DNA of 64,000 bases from Streptomyces fildesensis (GCF_016107395.1 NZ_JAAIKO010000001.1:744001-808000); one strand, 5' to 3'; positions 54,045 to 62,810 are shown, counted from the first letter of the stretch. Notes: generated by a model from the sequence alone, not told the origin. Numbers and translations are program-made.

Positions 54045-55379
54045 TCACACCTTCTGGTGGGCCACCGTGCGGGCTCGCTGGATCAGCGACTTCGCGGCTC
54101 GGTTGCTCTGATGGGGTCGGATGCGTTGGCGCATCGTGCGGAAGTGGTCGTCACCTCGGGCTGAGGAGATCGCGGCGTAGTCGTCGAGGAACGCTTCCCA
54201 GGTGGCGCACGCGGCTTCCACGTGGCCCATCTCCAGCTGCCGTTGTGCCAGAAGCCCGTTCGCGTGGACACGCCCCTGCCGCTCTTGCGAGGGGCGGGCG
54301 CGGTTGGACTGCTGGAGTGCCTTGACCGATCCGGGCAAATCACCCAGTTCGTACAACACGTGGGAGACATGGAATTGGTAGGCGGCCTGGTCGTAACCGC
54401 CCACCGCGTCGTTCCTTCCATCGGCCTTGGACAGGGCGGCTTCGGTCTCTGACAGCCGGGCGAATGCCTGCCGCTGGTCTTTGACCATCGCAGCGCCGTG
54501 CGCCTGCTGCCCGGCCAGGAACGCCTGGAGGCGCGGCCCCGCTTTCGGGGAGGCTTCGGCCGCCGAATCGGCGAGCTCCAGTGCCTTGGTGCCGTGCCCG
54601 AGGTTAGAGGCTTGCAGGGCCATGCCGCGAAGGGTGCGGCAGTAGGTGAGGTGGTCTTCCGCGCTGCCGGCCAGTTGGAGTGCTTGGACGTAGTAGCGCT
54701 GGCCCAAACCGTGCTCGCGTTCGTACATCGCCATCCACCCGGTGAGGTACACGAGGTCGGATGCTGCGGACAGCATGTCTTTCTTCACCGACTCCGAGCC
54801 GTCCGCCCGCAGGTACGGCGAGACGGTGTTCACCAGGAAAGCAGCCGCCATCGGCCGCGCATGGCCGCCGCCGAGTTCATCGAGGATGTCGGCGATGCGG
54901 TCGGTCATGGTGCGGACGGTGGCGACCTCGCCGGCTCCGATCCGTACGGTGCGGCCGGTCGTGGACGCTTCCAGCCTGGTCGACAGCTCCGTATAGCGCG
55001 GCACCATCAAGGCGGCCGAATACAGTCCTGCGGCCAAGACCCCACGCCGTGACGGATCCATGTCTGCCCTTCCGAGGTCCACCACTCCGGCCACCAGATC
55101 AACGGCGCCGGCCCCAGTCTCATTGCCGAACCCGGCGTCGGTGGACGTTACTGGGCGGCGCAGGTGCCGGGAGAACGCTTCGCAGATCAGCGGCCTGGCC
55201 TCAGGGCCCGGTAACGAGCCCTTGAGCCAATGCGACACGGTCGAGTCGTCGTAGCTGAGCACCGTTCCCGACTCGATCCCGACCCGCGTGATCGCCCTCA
55301 CCAGCTGGCCTCTTGTCCACTGGGCCTCCGTCATCAGGGCGCGAAGGGCGGTATTCGGTGTGCGCGTGCGTGGTGCCAT
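54045..55379 (-). CDS. HTH-TPR regulator of the candidate peptide locus
   Basis: 444 residues from ATG at 55377-55379 with GGGGAG 7 bases upstream. N-terminal HTH-like region (LRALMTEAQWTRGQLVRAITR, then DDSTVSHWLKGSLPG) is followed by TPR-type helical repeats over about 190-400 (YYVQALQLAGSAEDHLTYCR, AFARLSETEAALSKADGRND). Similar Streptomyces regulators often neighbour RiPP or signalling clusters. It diverges from the small ORFs starting at 55596 across a 216-base gap that should contain their promoter. Confidence 0.85.
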   Translation of the reverse strand: MAPRTRTPNTALRALMTEAQWTRGQLVRAITRVGIESGTVLSYDDSTVSHWLKGSLPGPEARPLICEAFSRHLRRPVTSTDAGFGNETGAGAVDLVAGVVDLGRADMDPSRRGVLAAGLYSAALMVPRYTELSTRLEASTTGRTVRIGAGEVATVRTMTDRIADILDELGGGHARPMAAAFLVNTVSPYLRADGSESVKKDMLSAASDLVYLTGWMAMYEREHGLGQRYYVQALQLAGSAEDHLTYCRTLRGMALQASNLGHGTKALELADSAAEASPKAGPRLQAFLAGQQAHGAAMVKDQRQAFARLSETEAALSKADGRNDAVGGYDQAAYQFHVSHVLYELGDLPGSVKALQQSNRARPSQERQGRVHANGLLAQRQLEMGHVEAACATWEAFLDDYAAISSARGDDHFRTMRQRIRPHQSNRAAKSLIQRARTVAHQKV

Positions 55380-55595
55380 GCGATGACTCCCCTCAGCGTT
55401 CACGGCATTCACGGTCCCGTCCAGCATTCCCCGTTCTCCCGGACGGCGTACCCGAGTTCACTCAACATCAGCCGCACTACGAACAATCCCTCTCCTACCC
55501 AACCCCCGCCGTGCGGCCCACGTCCCACCGCGACCGGTAGCCCGTGAAGCCTCGGAGCACCGGCAGCGGCTCCCCACCGCTACGGAGACGACACC

Positions 55596-55820
55596 ATGAC
55601 CCGAGCCGACCGCCAGACCGGTACCGACCTGGATTGGATCAAGCAGGACGCCCTCGTCTTGGACACTGCCACGCACCAGGTCGGCGAGGTCCAACAGATC
55701 GGGGCGGCCTACCCCACCGGCGCAAGTCCCGAGGAGTTCGCGTGGCTGCGGCCACCGGGTGGCGGCGTCGAATGGAGCGCCCCCCTGGCCGCTCTCGAAC
55801 CCGTGGATGACACCCCGTGA
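55596..55820 (+). CDS. Small hypothetical protein of the candidate peptide locus
   Basis: 74 residues: MTRADRQTGTDLDWIKQDAL, then VLDTATHQVGEVQQIGAAYP, WLRPPGGGVEWSAPLAALEPV. Soluble and acidic. I recognise the general form from small Streptomyces proteins near RiPP-type loci but cannot name a family. Its stop overlaps the next start as GTGA. Confidence 0.7.
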   Translation: MTRADRQTGTDLDWIKQDALVLDTATHQVGEVQQIGAAYPTGASPEEFAWLRPPGGGVEWSAPLAALEPVDDTP

Positions 55821-56023
55821 CCCGGTCCGTGGTCGACCGGCCACGCCACCGCCGCCCGCCTTGCCCCTCCAGCGACGGCCGCACCGCAGGCGCACTCCTG
55901 ATGCTCCTGAATGTGCTCGGCGCACCCGCGGTCGCCGTGCAACTCGGCCGCGGGCACCCCGCCGCCCCGCCCGCTCGAAGTCTCGCTGCGGCCGCTTCGG
56001 ACACTCCGCCGCCCGGCCTCTGA
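55817..56023 (+). CDS. Small basic ORF with one hydrophobic segment
   Basis: 68 residues from GTG at 55817, overlapping the preceding stop by 4 bases. An Arg/Pro-rich N-terminus precedes a hydrophobic stretch (TAGALLMLLNVLGAPAVAVQ) and a Pro/Ala-rich tail. Translational coupling supports it; sequence gives no family. Confidence 0.45.
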   Translation: MTRSVVDRPRHRRPPCPSSDGRTAGALLMLLNVLGAPAVAVQLGRGHPAAPPARSLAAAASDTPPPGL

Positions 56024-56197
56024 TCTCCGGTCTCCGTCGATGACTCGTTCCGTCGGAGTCCGGTACCAGCGCGCCCGGCTCCAGCCGTCTCGGGATAGCG
56101 GCTCCCCCGACCGTGACAGCAGGAGCCGGGCGCCGCATCCCTGAAATGCCCCGCGCGGCAGTCCGCCGAGCGGCAGCATGCCCAGAGAGGACAATTC

Positions 56198-56299
56198 ATG
56201 GCCAAGCCACCCCCGCCAGCACCCCGCCGACCGCAGGCACCGGCACCCCGACCTCCGGACCCGAACCCGATCCCCGCCCACGGCCGCACCGCCGCGTAG
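56198..56299 (+). CDS. 33-residue proline-rich small ORF
   Basis: ATG at 56198 with AGAGAGG about 8 bases upstream, ending in TAG. It encodes a peptide rich in Pro and Arg (MAKPPPPAPRRPQAPAP...) with no Cys, Ser or Thr until near the C-terminus. It lies 45 bases before the Gly/Lys-rich peptide gene on the same strand. It could be a second precursor, a leader ORF affecting translation, or chance; too short for family assignment. Confidence 0.4.
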   Translation: MAKPPPPAPRRPQAPAPRPPDPNPIPAHGRTAA

Positions 56300-56344
56300 G
56301 ACCACACACCCTCAAGATCAGCAATGAGACGAAGGAGATCAGCT

Positions 56345-56485
56345 ATGGGATGGGGAACTGGCAAGGGCGGTAGCGGAGGCGACGGCAAGCACTCCGGAGG
56401 GAAGGACCCGGGCACCAGCAAGCCGTCTCCGGACGGGTCACGGCCCGCTCCGGAGCCCAAGCACAAGGGCGGTGACAAGAAGTGA
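56345..56485 (+). CDS. Candidate RiPP precursor peptide, 46 residues
   Basis: ATG at 56345 with a strong GAAGGAG 7 bases upstream. The peptide starts MGWGTGKGGSGGDGKHSGGK and continues DPGTSKPSPDGSRPAPEPK with a lysine/glycine end. It has two Asp-Gly pairs (residues 13-14 and 30-31) plus KDPG. No Cys, so lanthionine or sactionine chemistry is excluded. The stop overlaps the GTG of the methyltransferase gene by 4 bases. Asp-Gly is the preferred site of aspartimide formation by protein-isoaspartate-methyltransferase homologues, so the peptide is a plausible imiditide-like substrate. Confidence 0.65.
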   Translation: MGWGTGKGGSGGDGKHSGGKDPGTSKPSPDGSRPAPEPKHKGGDKK

Positions 56486-57660
56486 CGCACGCGCACCAGG
56501 CGGAGCAGAACGCAGCACAACGCGACCTGCTCCGCGCGATCGAAGCGGACCTCGGCCATGCGCCGGCCCCGGAGTGGGTGAAAGCCATGGACGCCGTTCC
56601 GCGACACCACTTCCTGCCCGAACGGATTTGGCTGGACGACGGCGAGGGCGGATACGCGCCCTGCGACCAGCACAGCGACGCTGAGCGGTGGTACACCGCC
56701 GCCTACGCCGATGCGCCCGTAGTGACGCAGGTCAACGACGGTGCTGAGCCCGAGGAAAGCGATGTGTGGGCCTCCTCCTCGGCTTCTGCACCTTCCATCG
56801 TGCTGCGCATGCTGGAAGACCTCGACGTTCACGACGGCGCGCACGTGCTGGAGATCGGCGCGGGAACCGGTTGGAACGCCGGGCTGCTCGCACACCGGGT
56901 CGGCGAGGCCAACGTGACCACATTGGAGATCGACGGCGCGGTGGCCGCCAGGGCACGTACCGCACTCCACAACGCAGGCCTGTACCCCGAAGTGGTCTGT
57001 GCCGACGGAGAGAAGGGCTGGCCGCCGCAGGCCGCGTACGACCGGATCATCTGCACCTGCTCGGTGCGGCGCGTGCCGCACGCATGGGTGAAGCAGTCCC
57101 GGCCCGGAGGGGTGATCGTCACAGCGTGGGACAACCCGTGGATCACGTACGGGTTGCTGCGGCTGGAGGTGAACGCAGGGGTCGGCGAAGGCCGGTTCAG
57201 CCCGCACAGCGCCTTCATGCTGATGCGCGACCAGCGGACCGACCTACGGATCTACCGGGATGTCGTCCGCGACGAGCACCAGCCCGACGAGTCCAGGACC
57301 GGTCTGGCGCCGTGGGACGTGACCGGCCCGGACATCGACGCACAGTTCGCGATCGGAGTTCGGCTGCGCGATGTCTGGTACTCGCGCCAGCAGAACCCCG
57401 ACGTGAAAGGCGTGTTGACACGTCTGTGGGTCGCCACCACCGACGCCACCTCATGGGCCGCGGTCGACTACGACGGCGAGCACGACGACCAGTTCACCGT
57501 CTGGCAGCACGGCCCACGTCGCCTCTGGGACGAAGTAGAGACAGCAAGCCGCTGGTGGCGAGACCACGACCGCCCGACGCCCGCTCGTTTCGGCATCACC
57601 GTCACGGCAGAGGAACAGAGATTCTGGCTCGACGACCCCGGTTCTCCCCTGGACGGCTGA
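56482..57660 (+). CDS. Enlarged protein-L-isoaspartate O-methyltransferase homologue (candidate peptide-tailoring enzyme)
   Basis: 392 residues, against about 210-230 for housekeeping PIMT. SAM motif I is HVLEIGAGTGWNAGLLA (about 120-136), with acidic loop TLEIDGAVAARAR, CADGEKGWPPQAAYDRIICT and RPGGVIVTAWDNPW. Residues about 225-392 form an additional C-terminal domain of unknown role. GTG at 56482 overlaps the precursor stop. Enlarged PIMT homologues methylate Asp side chains in RiPPs (graspetide and lasso-associated enzymes, and stand-alone imiditide enzymes), and the Asp-Gly-rich peptide directly upstream fits that class. Confidence 0.85.
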   Translation: MTHAHQAEQNAAQRDLLRAIEADLGHAPAPEWVKAMDAVPRHHFLPERIWLDDGEGGYAPCDQHSDAERWYTAAYADAPVVTQVNDGAEPEESDVWASSSASAPSIVLRMLEDLDVHDGAHVLEIGAGTGWNAGLLAHRVGEANVTTLEIDGAVAARARTALHNAGLYPEVVCADGEKGWPPQAAYDRIICTCSVRRVPHAWVKQSRPGGVIVTAWDNPWITYGLLRLEVNAGVGEGRFSPHSAFMLMRDQRTDLRIYRDVVRDEHQPDESRTGLAPWDVTGPDIDAQFAIGVRLRDVWYSRQQNPDVKGVLTRLWVATTDATSWAAVDYDGEHDDQFTVWQHGPRRLWDEVETASRWWRDHDRPTPARFGITVTAEEQRFWLDDPGSPLDG

Positions 57661-57735
57661 GACACCAGCCCCCTCGGCGAGACGCGGCAGTGCCCCCGGT
57701 CCTCGCGAAGGTCGGGGGCGCTTCCGCGTATACGA

Positions 57736-59061
57736 CTACGCGGCGACCGGGACGCGCTCTTCGCGGTCCGTGTTCGCGTCGTCGTCCATCAGGCTGTCGA
57801 GGTCCGCGCCGTGGGCGGTGGCGTACTTGTCGCGGTCGAGGATGTTCTCGCGGGCCGCGACGATGATCGGGATGACGGACTGGCCGGCCACGTTCGTGGC
57901 GGTCCGCATCATGTCGAGGATGGGGTCGATCGCGAGCAGGAGGCCGACGCCTTCGAGGGGGAGGCCGAGGGTGGAGAGGGTCAGGGTGAGCATGACCGTG
58001 GCGCCGGTGAGGCCCGCGGTGGCGGCGGAGCCGATGACCGAGACGAAGGCGATCAGCAGGTAGTCGCCGATGCCCAGGTGCACGTCGAAGACCTCGGCGA
58101 TGAAGATCGCGGCGAGGGCCGGGTAGATCGCGGCGCAGCCGTCCATCTTGGTGGTGGCGCCGAACGGGACGGCGAAGGACGCGTACTCGCGCGGGACGCC
58201 GAGGCGTTCGGTGACGCGCTGGGTGACCGGCATGGTGCCGACCGAGGAGCGCGAGACGAAGGCGAGCTGGATGGCGGGCCAGGCGCCGCGGAAGAACTGC
58301 AGCGGGCTGACCTTGGCGACGGTGGCGAGCAGCAGCGGGTAGACGCCGAACAGGACGAGGGCGCAGCCGACGTAGACATCGGCGGTGAAGGTCGCGTACT
58401 GCTTGATCAGGTTCCAGCCGTAGGTGTTGATGGCGTTGCCGATCAGGCCCAGGGTGCCCAGCGGGGCGAGCTTGATGACCCACCACAGGGCCTTCTGCAG
58501 CAGTTCGAGAACCGCGGAGCTGAGGGTGAGGATCGGCTCGGCCTTCTCGCCGAGCTGGAGCAGCGCGATACCGACGACGGCCGCCATGAAGACGATCTGC
58601 AGCACGTTCAGCTCGGTGAACGGCGAGATGACGTCGGTCGGGATGATGCCGGTGAGGAAGTCGAGCCAGGAGCCGGTGTGCTTCGGCTTGGCGCCGTCGG
58701 CCGGGGTGAGGCCGCTGCCGGAGCCGGGGTTGGTGAGCAGGCCGATCGCGAGGCCGATGGAGACCGCGATCAGCGACGTGATCATGAACCAGAGCAGCGT
58801 GCGGGTGGCCAGCCGGGCGGCGTTGGAGACGTTCCGCAGGTTGGTGATGGAGACCACGATGGCGAAGAAGACCAGCGGCGCGACGGCCAGCTTGAGCAGC
58901 TGGACGAAGATCGAGCCGATCTCGTCGAGCGTCTTGCCGAGCCAGGCGATGTCGCCGCTGCGGGCGATCCAGCCGAGACACACACCGAGGACGAGGCCGC
59001 CGAGGATCTGCGCCCAGAACGGGATCTTGGGTATGCGTACGCGACTGGATGTAGGAGACAT
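57736..59061 (-). CDS. Dicarboxylate/amino acid:cation symporter (DAACS)
   Basis: 441-residue transporter of the GltP/DctA type, eight helices and two re-entrant hairpins. Readable landmarks: FVQLLKLAVAPLVFFAIVVSI, the Ser-rich hairpin SRSSVGTMPVTQRV, MDGCAAIYPALAAIFIAEVF and the substrate-site GVGLLLAIDPILDMMRTATNVAGQ. ATG at 59059-59061. A short N-terminal basic stretch precedes helix 1. Single gene; probably imports C4-dicarboxylates or acidic amino acids. Confidence 0.94.
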   Translation of the reverse strand: MSPTSSRVRIPKIPFWAQILGGLVLGVCLGWIARSGDIAWLGKTLDEIGSIFVQLLKLAVAPLVFFAIVVSITNLRNVSNAARLATRTLLWFMITSLIAVSIGLAIGLLTNPGSGSGLTPADGAKPKHTGSWLDFLTGIIPTDVISPFTELNVLQIVFMAAVVGIALLQLGEKAEPILTLSSAVLELLQKALWWVIKLAPLGTLGLIGNAINTYGWNLIKQYATFTADVYVGCALVLFGVYPLLLATVAKVSPLQFFRGAWPAIQLAFVSRSSVGTMPVTQRVTERLGVPREYASFAVPFGATTKMDGCAAIYPALAAIFIAEVFDVHLGIGDYLLIAFVSVIGSAATAGLTGATVMLTLTLSTLGLPLEGVGLLLAIDPILDMMRTATNVAGQSVIPIIVAARENILDRDKYATAHGADLDSLMDDDANTDREERVPVAA

Positions 59062-59167
59062 GTTCCGGACGCTAACACCGGAGCTTTGGGAAACTCAAAG
59101 TCATTCTTTGGGTTCTCATGACGTGGACGGCCGGAAACGGTTCGGGCCGGCGCGTGGACAGCACAAA

Positions 59168-59199
59168 GCCCCGCCGGGAACGGGGTGTTCCGGCGGGGC
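59168..59199 (-). terminator. Hairpin terminator after the DUF4229 gene
   Basis: GCCCCGCCGGGAAC pairs with GTTCCGGCGGGGC (one bulged G) with a short loop, about 70 bases downstream of the minus-strand gene ending at 59271. Confidence 0.7.
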
Positions 59200-59270
59200 A
59201 TGGCGAAGCGTGTGACGAGGGTTACCCACCGACCCCCGGGCGGTCGTGCGGACCTACGGCCCAACTGGCG

Positions 59271-59558
59271 TTACGCGGTGCGCGCGGCGTCGTCCGCCGC
59301 GTCCTCCGCGCTCTGGCTCTTGGCGAAGTTCGCCCGGCTGCGCTCGACGCGCGCGGAGACCTGGGCCGACGCGGCATCCCGGGCGCCGCGCAGCAGCACG
59401 AAGCTCAGCGGCGCGGAGATGACGAGCGCGAGCAGCGCAACCCACAGGAGGTTGGAGCCACCGAGCCCGGCCGGCAGGATCCGCAGGGAGACCAGACCCC
59501 AGATGACCGCGAAGCAGCCGACGAAGAGGCCAAAACGCATGGCGGTGTAACGGAACAT
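59271..59558 (-). CDS. DUF4229 membrane protein
   Basis: 95 residues from ATG at 59556-59558. Two helices (YTAMRFGLFVGCFAVIWGLV and LLWVALLALVISAPLSFVLL) followed by a charged cytoplasmic tail with SARVERSRANFAKSQSAEDAAD, the usual form of DUF4229. In actinobacteria the gene often sits near menaquinone genes; mqnE and ubiX lie just upstream on the same strand. Function unknown. Confidence 0.85.
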   Translation of the reverse strand: MFRYTAMRFGLFVGCFAVIWGLVSLRILPAGLGGSNLLWVALLALVISAPLSFVLLRGARDAASAQVSARVERSRANFAKSQSAEDAADDAARTA

Positions 59559-59587
59559 GCTTCCAGTGAAGCACGGCCCCCCGACGA

Positions 59588-60106
59588 TCAGTGCAGGGGG
59601 AGCCACATAGTGATGTCGTCGCGGAAGTCGTCGGCGGCGACGCGGATCGCGTCCGGTACGCGGCCGACTTCCTTGAATCCGCAGGCGGCGTAGAAGGCGT
59701 CCACGCCGGTGCCGCCGCGCACCCCGAGCCGGAGCGCGTCGAAGCCCAGGTCGCGGGCGAAGTCGACGGCCTCGGCCAGCATCCGCCGGCCGCGCCCGCC
59801 GCCCTGCAGGACCGGGTCGACCATGACGGTGACCAGCGTGCACCAGTGCCGCATCAGCCGGTGGGTGTTGAGCTTCAGGAAGACCGTGCCGACCGCCCGC
59901 CCGTCCTCGTACGCGACGAGCAGCCGCTGGGTCCCCGCGCCGACCGACTCGAACTGCCCGTCGGCGACCGGGCGTACGTCCTCGGCCTTGACCGGCGGGA
60001 CGAAGCCGACCGCGCCGCCGGCGTTGGAGGCGTCGGTCCAGATCCGGAGGATCTCTTCGCGGAGGCCGGTGGACAGCTCGGGGTCACGCGCAAAGGTAAG
60101 GGTCAT
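59588..60106 (-). CDS. GNAT-family N-acetyltransferase
   Basis: 172 residues. Acetyl-CoA site VDPVLQGGGRGRRMLAEAVDFA (Q/RxxGxG/A), YEDGRAVGTVFLKLNTHRLM, and the C-terminal FYAACGFKEVGRVPDAIRV. ATG at 60104-60106. Substrate not predictable. It is about 120 bases downstream of mqnE but separated by the hairpin at 60168-60213. Confidence 0.9.
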   Translation of the reverse strand: MTLTFARDPELSTGLREEILRIWTDASNAGGAVGFVPPVKAEDVRPVADGQFESVGAGTQRLLVAYEDGRAVGTVFLKLNTHRLMRHWCTLVTVMVDPVLQGGGRGRRMLAEAVDFARDLGFDALRLGVRGGTGVDAFYAACGFKEVGRVPDAIRVAADDFRDDITMWLPLH

Positions 60107-60167
60107 AGGTCAATGCTAGCCATTACTCCGGCGGCCCGGCAACGGGCTTCCACGGCTTGGGACAGCG

Positions 60168-60213
60168 CGAAGGCCCCGGCACCACGCACCTGCGCGTGGC
60201 ACCGGGGCCTTCG
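60168..60213 (-). terminator. Strong hairpin terminator after mqnE
   Basis: CGAAGGCCCCGG with CCACGC pairs with GCGTGG and CCGGGGCCTTCG; about 18 paired positions interrupted by a CA/CA bulge. It lies 17 bases downstream of the mqnE stop on the minus strand. Confidence 0.9.
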
Positions 60214-60229
60214 GCGAACAGAGATGACG

Positions 60230-61393
60230 TCAGAGGCGCATCGGCTGCGGGGACTCGCGCCGTTCGGCGTTCGGCCCCGGGTACTCGCGGATGATCTCGT
60301 AGCGCGTGTTGCGCTCGACCGGCCGGAACCCGGCGTCGCGGATCAGCTCGAGGATGTCGTCCCGGTTCAGCTTGTTCGGCGTGCCGAAGTCGTCCGCGTC
60401 ATGGGTGATCTTGTACTCGACGACCGAGCCGTCCATGTCGTCCGCGCCGTGCTGCAGCGCCAGCTGGGCGGTCTGCACCCCGTGCATCACCCAGAAGACC
60501 TTGACGTGCGGCACATTGTCGAAGAGCAGCCGGGAGACGGCGAACGTCTTGAGCGCGTCCGCGCCGCTGGCCATGGTGGTGCGGGCCTGCAGCGTGTTGC
60601 GGATCTTGCCGTCCTTCATGTCCACGAAGTCGTGCTGGTACCGCAGCGGGATGAAGACCTGGAAACCGCCGGTCTCGTCCTGCAGCTCGCGCAGTCGCAG
60701 CACGTGGTCCACCCGGTGCTTCGGCTCCTCGATGTGCCCGTAGAGCATCGTCGAGGGGGTCTTGAGACCCTTGGAGTGCGCGAGACGGTGGATCCGGGAC
60801 CAGTCCTCCCAGTGGGTGCGGTGGTCCACGATGTGCTGCCGGACCTCCCAGTCGAAGATCTCGGCGCCGCCGCCGGTCAGCGACTCCAGGCCCGCGTCGA
60901 TCAGCTCGTCCAGGATGTCCGAGGCCGACAGACCGGAGATCGTCTCGAAGTGGTGGATCTCCGTCGCCGTGAACGCCTTCAGCGAGACGGACGGCAGCGC
61001 CTCCTTGAGGGCCTTCAGCGAGCGCGGGTAGTAGCGCCACGGCAGCGTCGGGTGCAGACCGTTGACGATGTGCAGCTCGGTGAGGTTCTCGCCCTCCATC
61101 GTCTTCGCGAGACGGACGGCCTCCTCGATGCGCATCGTGTACGCGTCCTTCTCGCCCGGCTTGCGCTGGAACGAGCAGTAGGCGCACGACGCGGTGCACA
61201 CGTTCGTCATGTTGAGGTGCCGGTTGACGTTGAAGTGAACGACATCGCCGTTCTTCTTCGTCCGTACGTGGTGTGCGAGACCACCCAGCCAAGCGAGGTC
61301 GTCGGACTCGTAGAGGGCGATTCCGTCCTCACGGGTCAGCCGCTCACCCGCGTAGACCTTCTCCTCCAGCTCACGCTTGAGTCCAGCGTCCAT
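60230..61393 (-). CDS. mqnE: Aminofutalosine synthase (radical SAM)
   Basis: 387-residue radical SAM enzyme that couples 3-enolpyruvylbenzoate (from MqnA) to the adenosyl moiety in the futalosine pathway. Cluster motif CTASCAYCSF (CxxxCxxC), preceded by VNRHLNMTNV. Further motifs: NGLHPTLPWRYYPRSLKALK, STMLYGHIEEPKHRVDHVLR and VFIPLRYQHDFVDMKDGK. ATG at 61391-61393 has AGGAGG 7 bases upstream; the ATG seven codons earlier does not. Followed by a strong terminator. Confidence 0.96.
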   Translation of the reverse strand: MDAGLKRELEEKVYAGERLTREDGIALYESDDLAWLGGLAHHVRTKKNGDVVHFNVNRHLNMTNVCTASCAYCSFQRKPGEKDAYTMRIEEAVRLAKTMEGENLTELHIVNGLHPTLPWRYYPRSLKALKEALPSVSLKAFTATEIHHFETISGLSASDILDELIDAGLESLTGGGAEIFDWEVRQHIVDHRTHWEDWSRIHRLAHSKGLKTPSTMLYGHIEEPKHRVDHVLRLRELQDETGGFQVFIPLRYQHDFVDMKDGKIRNTLQARTTMASGADALKTFAVSRLLFDNVPHVKVFWVMHGVQTAQLALQHGADDMDGSVVEYKITHDADDFGTPNKLNRDDILELIRDAGFRPVERNTRYEIIREYPGPNAERRESPQPMRL

Positions 61394-61465
61394 GCTGCCG
61401 CCTCCTAGTTGCATTCGACCCGACCAAAACTACTCCCCCGGTTCACGACGGCGAGCAGCCCCCGC

Positions 61466-61921
61466 TCACACCTCTTCGGGGAGCGAGCCGACCCGGTTCT
61501 CCCACTTCGTGGAGAGCACGATCGTGGTCCGGGTACGGGCCACGCCCTTCGTCCCGGACAGCCGGCGGATCGTCCGCTCCAGGCCGTCCACGTCGCCGAC
61601 CCTGACCTTGAGCATGTACGAGTCGTCGCCGGCGATGAACCAGCAGTCCTCGATCTCGTCCAGGTCGCGCAGCCGGTGCGCCACGTCCTCATGGTCCGCC
61701 GCGTCGCTGAGCTGCAGCCCGACCAGGGCGGTCACGCCGAGGCCGAGCGCCACGGGCGCGACGGTGGCCCGGTAGCCGGTGATCACCCCGGCCTGCTCCA
61801 GCCGGTTGATCCGGTCGGTGACGCTGGGCCCGGAGAGCCCCACCAGCCGTCCCAGCTCCGCGTACGAGGCCCGCCCGTTCTCGCGCAGCGCCTGGATGAG
61901 CTGCCTGTCCACCGCGTCCAT
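61466..61921 (-). CDS. Lrp/AsnC-family transcriptional regulator
   Basis: 151 residues. N-terminal HTH LIQALRENGRASYAELGRLV, GLSGPSVTDRINRLEQAGVI, and a C-terminal RAM/AsnC ligand-binding domain (ALVGLQLSDAADHEDVAHRL, DSYMLKVRVGDVDGLERTIR). ATG at 61919-61921. It lies between mqnE and ubiX, so regulation of menaquinone genes by an amino acid or chorismate-related ligand is possible but not shown. Confidence 0.93.
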   Translation of the reverse strand: MDAVDRQLIQALRENGRASYAELGRLVGLSGPSVTDRINRLEQAGVITGYRATVAPVALGLGVTALVGLQLSDAADHEDVAHRLRDLDEIEDCWFIAGDDSYMLKVRVGDVDGLERTIRRLSGTKGVARTRTTIVLSTKWENRVGSLPEEV

Positions 61922-62014
61922 ATGCCTGGACCCTCCCGTTCATGCATCGATTGCGCCGTGCGAACAAGAATCTAAGGCATCCGCGACCCTGCGGCCTGCG
62001 CATCAGCGCGCCGG

Positions 62015-62689
62015 TCAGGCGGAACCGGCCGATCCGAGCTCGCCTTCCCACCTGCGGTACAGCTGGTGGGGCACCGCAGCCGCGTCCAGCACCCGCCCGG
62101 CGACGAAGTCCACCAGGTCCTGGATGTGCCGGGCGCCCGCGTAGAAGGCGGGTGACGCGGGCAGGACGACCGCGCCCGCCTCGTCGAGCGTCACCAGGTG
62201 CTTGAGCGTCTGGCCGTTCAGCGGTGTCTCGCGGACCGCGACCACCAGGGTCCTGCGCTCCTTGAGGGTGACGCTCGCCGCCCGCTGCAGCAGGTCCTTC
62301 GACAGCCCGAGCGCGACCCCCGCCACACAGGCGGTACTGGCCGGCACGATGAGCATCCCCTTGACCGGGTAGGAACCGGAGGACGGTCCGGCCGCGAGAT
62401 CACCCGCGGCCCAGAACCGGACGTCCGAGAGTTCCGCGTCCGACAGATCGAACTGCCCGTCCTTGCCGTCGGCGCCGCGCGCCAGCCAGGTCCGCAGGTC
62501 CTCGCGCCAGTGCGCGTCCCGGAACGCGTGTCCCGTCTCGTCGAGCAGCGTCAGCCGGGCGGCCCGGCTGACCACCAGGTCCACCGCCTCGCCGGCGCTC
62601 AGCAGCCCCCGGAGCACGGCGGCGGCGTACGGCGTCCCGGATGCTCCGGAGACCCCGACGATCCACGGTTTGCGCAGGCTCGTGTCCAC
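62015..62689 (-). CDS. ubiX: UbiX-family flavin prenyltransferase
   Basis: 224-residue flavoprotein making prenylated FMN cofactor for UbiD-type decarboxylases. Flavin site IVGVSGASGTPYAAAVLRG; SGSYPVKGMLIVPASTACVAGVALG; and a C-terminal VVLPASPAFYAGARHIQDLVDFVAGRVLD. In futalosine-pathway organisms a UbiX/UbiD pair decarboxylates the naphthoate intermediate. A UbiD and a UbiA-type prenyltransferase are not in this window. ATG at 62687-62689. Confidence 0.93.
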   Translation of the reverse strand: MDTSLRKPWIVGVSGASGTPYAAAVLRGLLSAGEAVDLVVSRAARLTLLDETGHAFRDAHWREDLRTWLARGADGKDGQFDLSDAELSDVRFWAAGDLAAGPSSGSYPVKGMLIVPASTACVAGVALGLSKDLLQRAASVTLKERRTLVVAVRETPLNGQTLKHLVTLDEAGAVVLPASPAFYAGARHIQDLVDFVAGRVLDAAAVPHQLYRRWEGELGSAGSA

Positions 62690-62810
62690 CCGGCGAGCCT
62701 ATCCGGCCGCCCGGGACGGCCGGCGGCGGGAGAGGGCTCTCGCCGGGAACCACTCCGGATGTCGGTGGCGTTGTCTACGGTAGGGACACATGGATCTGAG
62801 GGGGGCCTCG

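Noticed and set aside
53742..54164. 140-codon plus-strand ORF
   Set aside because: Runs into the 3' end of the TPR regulator on the other strand, lacks a ribosome site and has no recognisable features.
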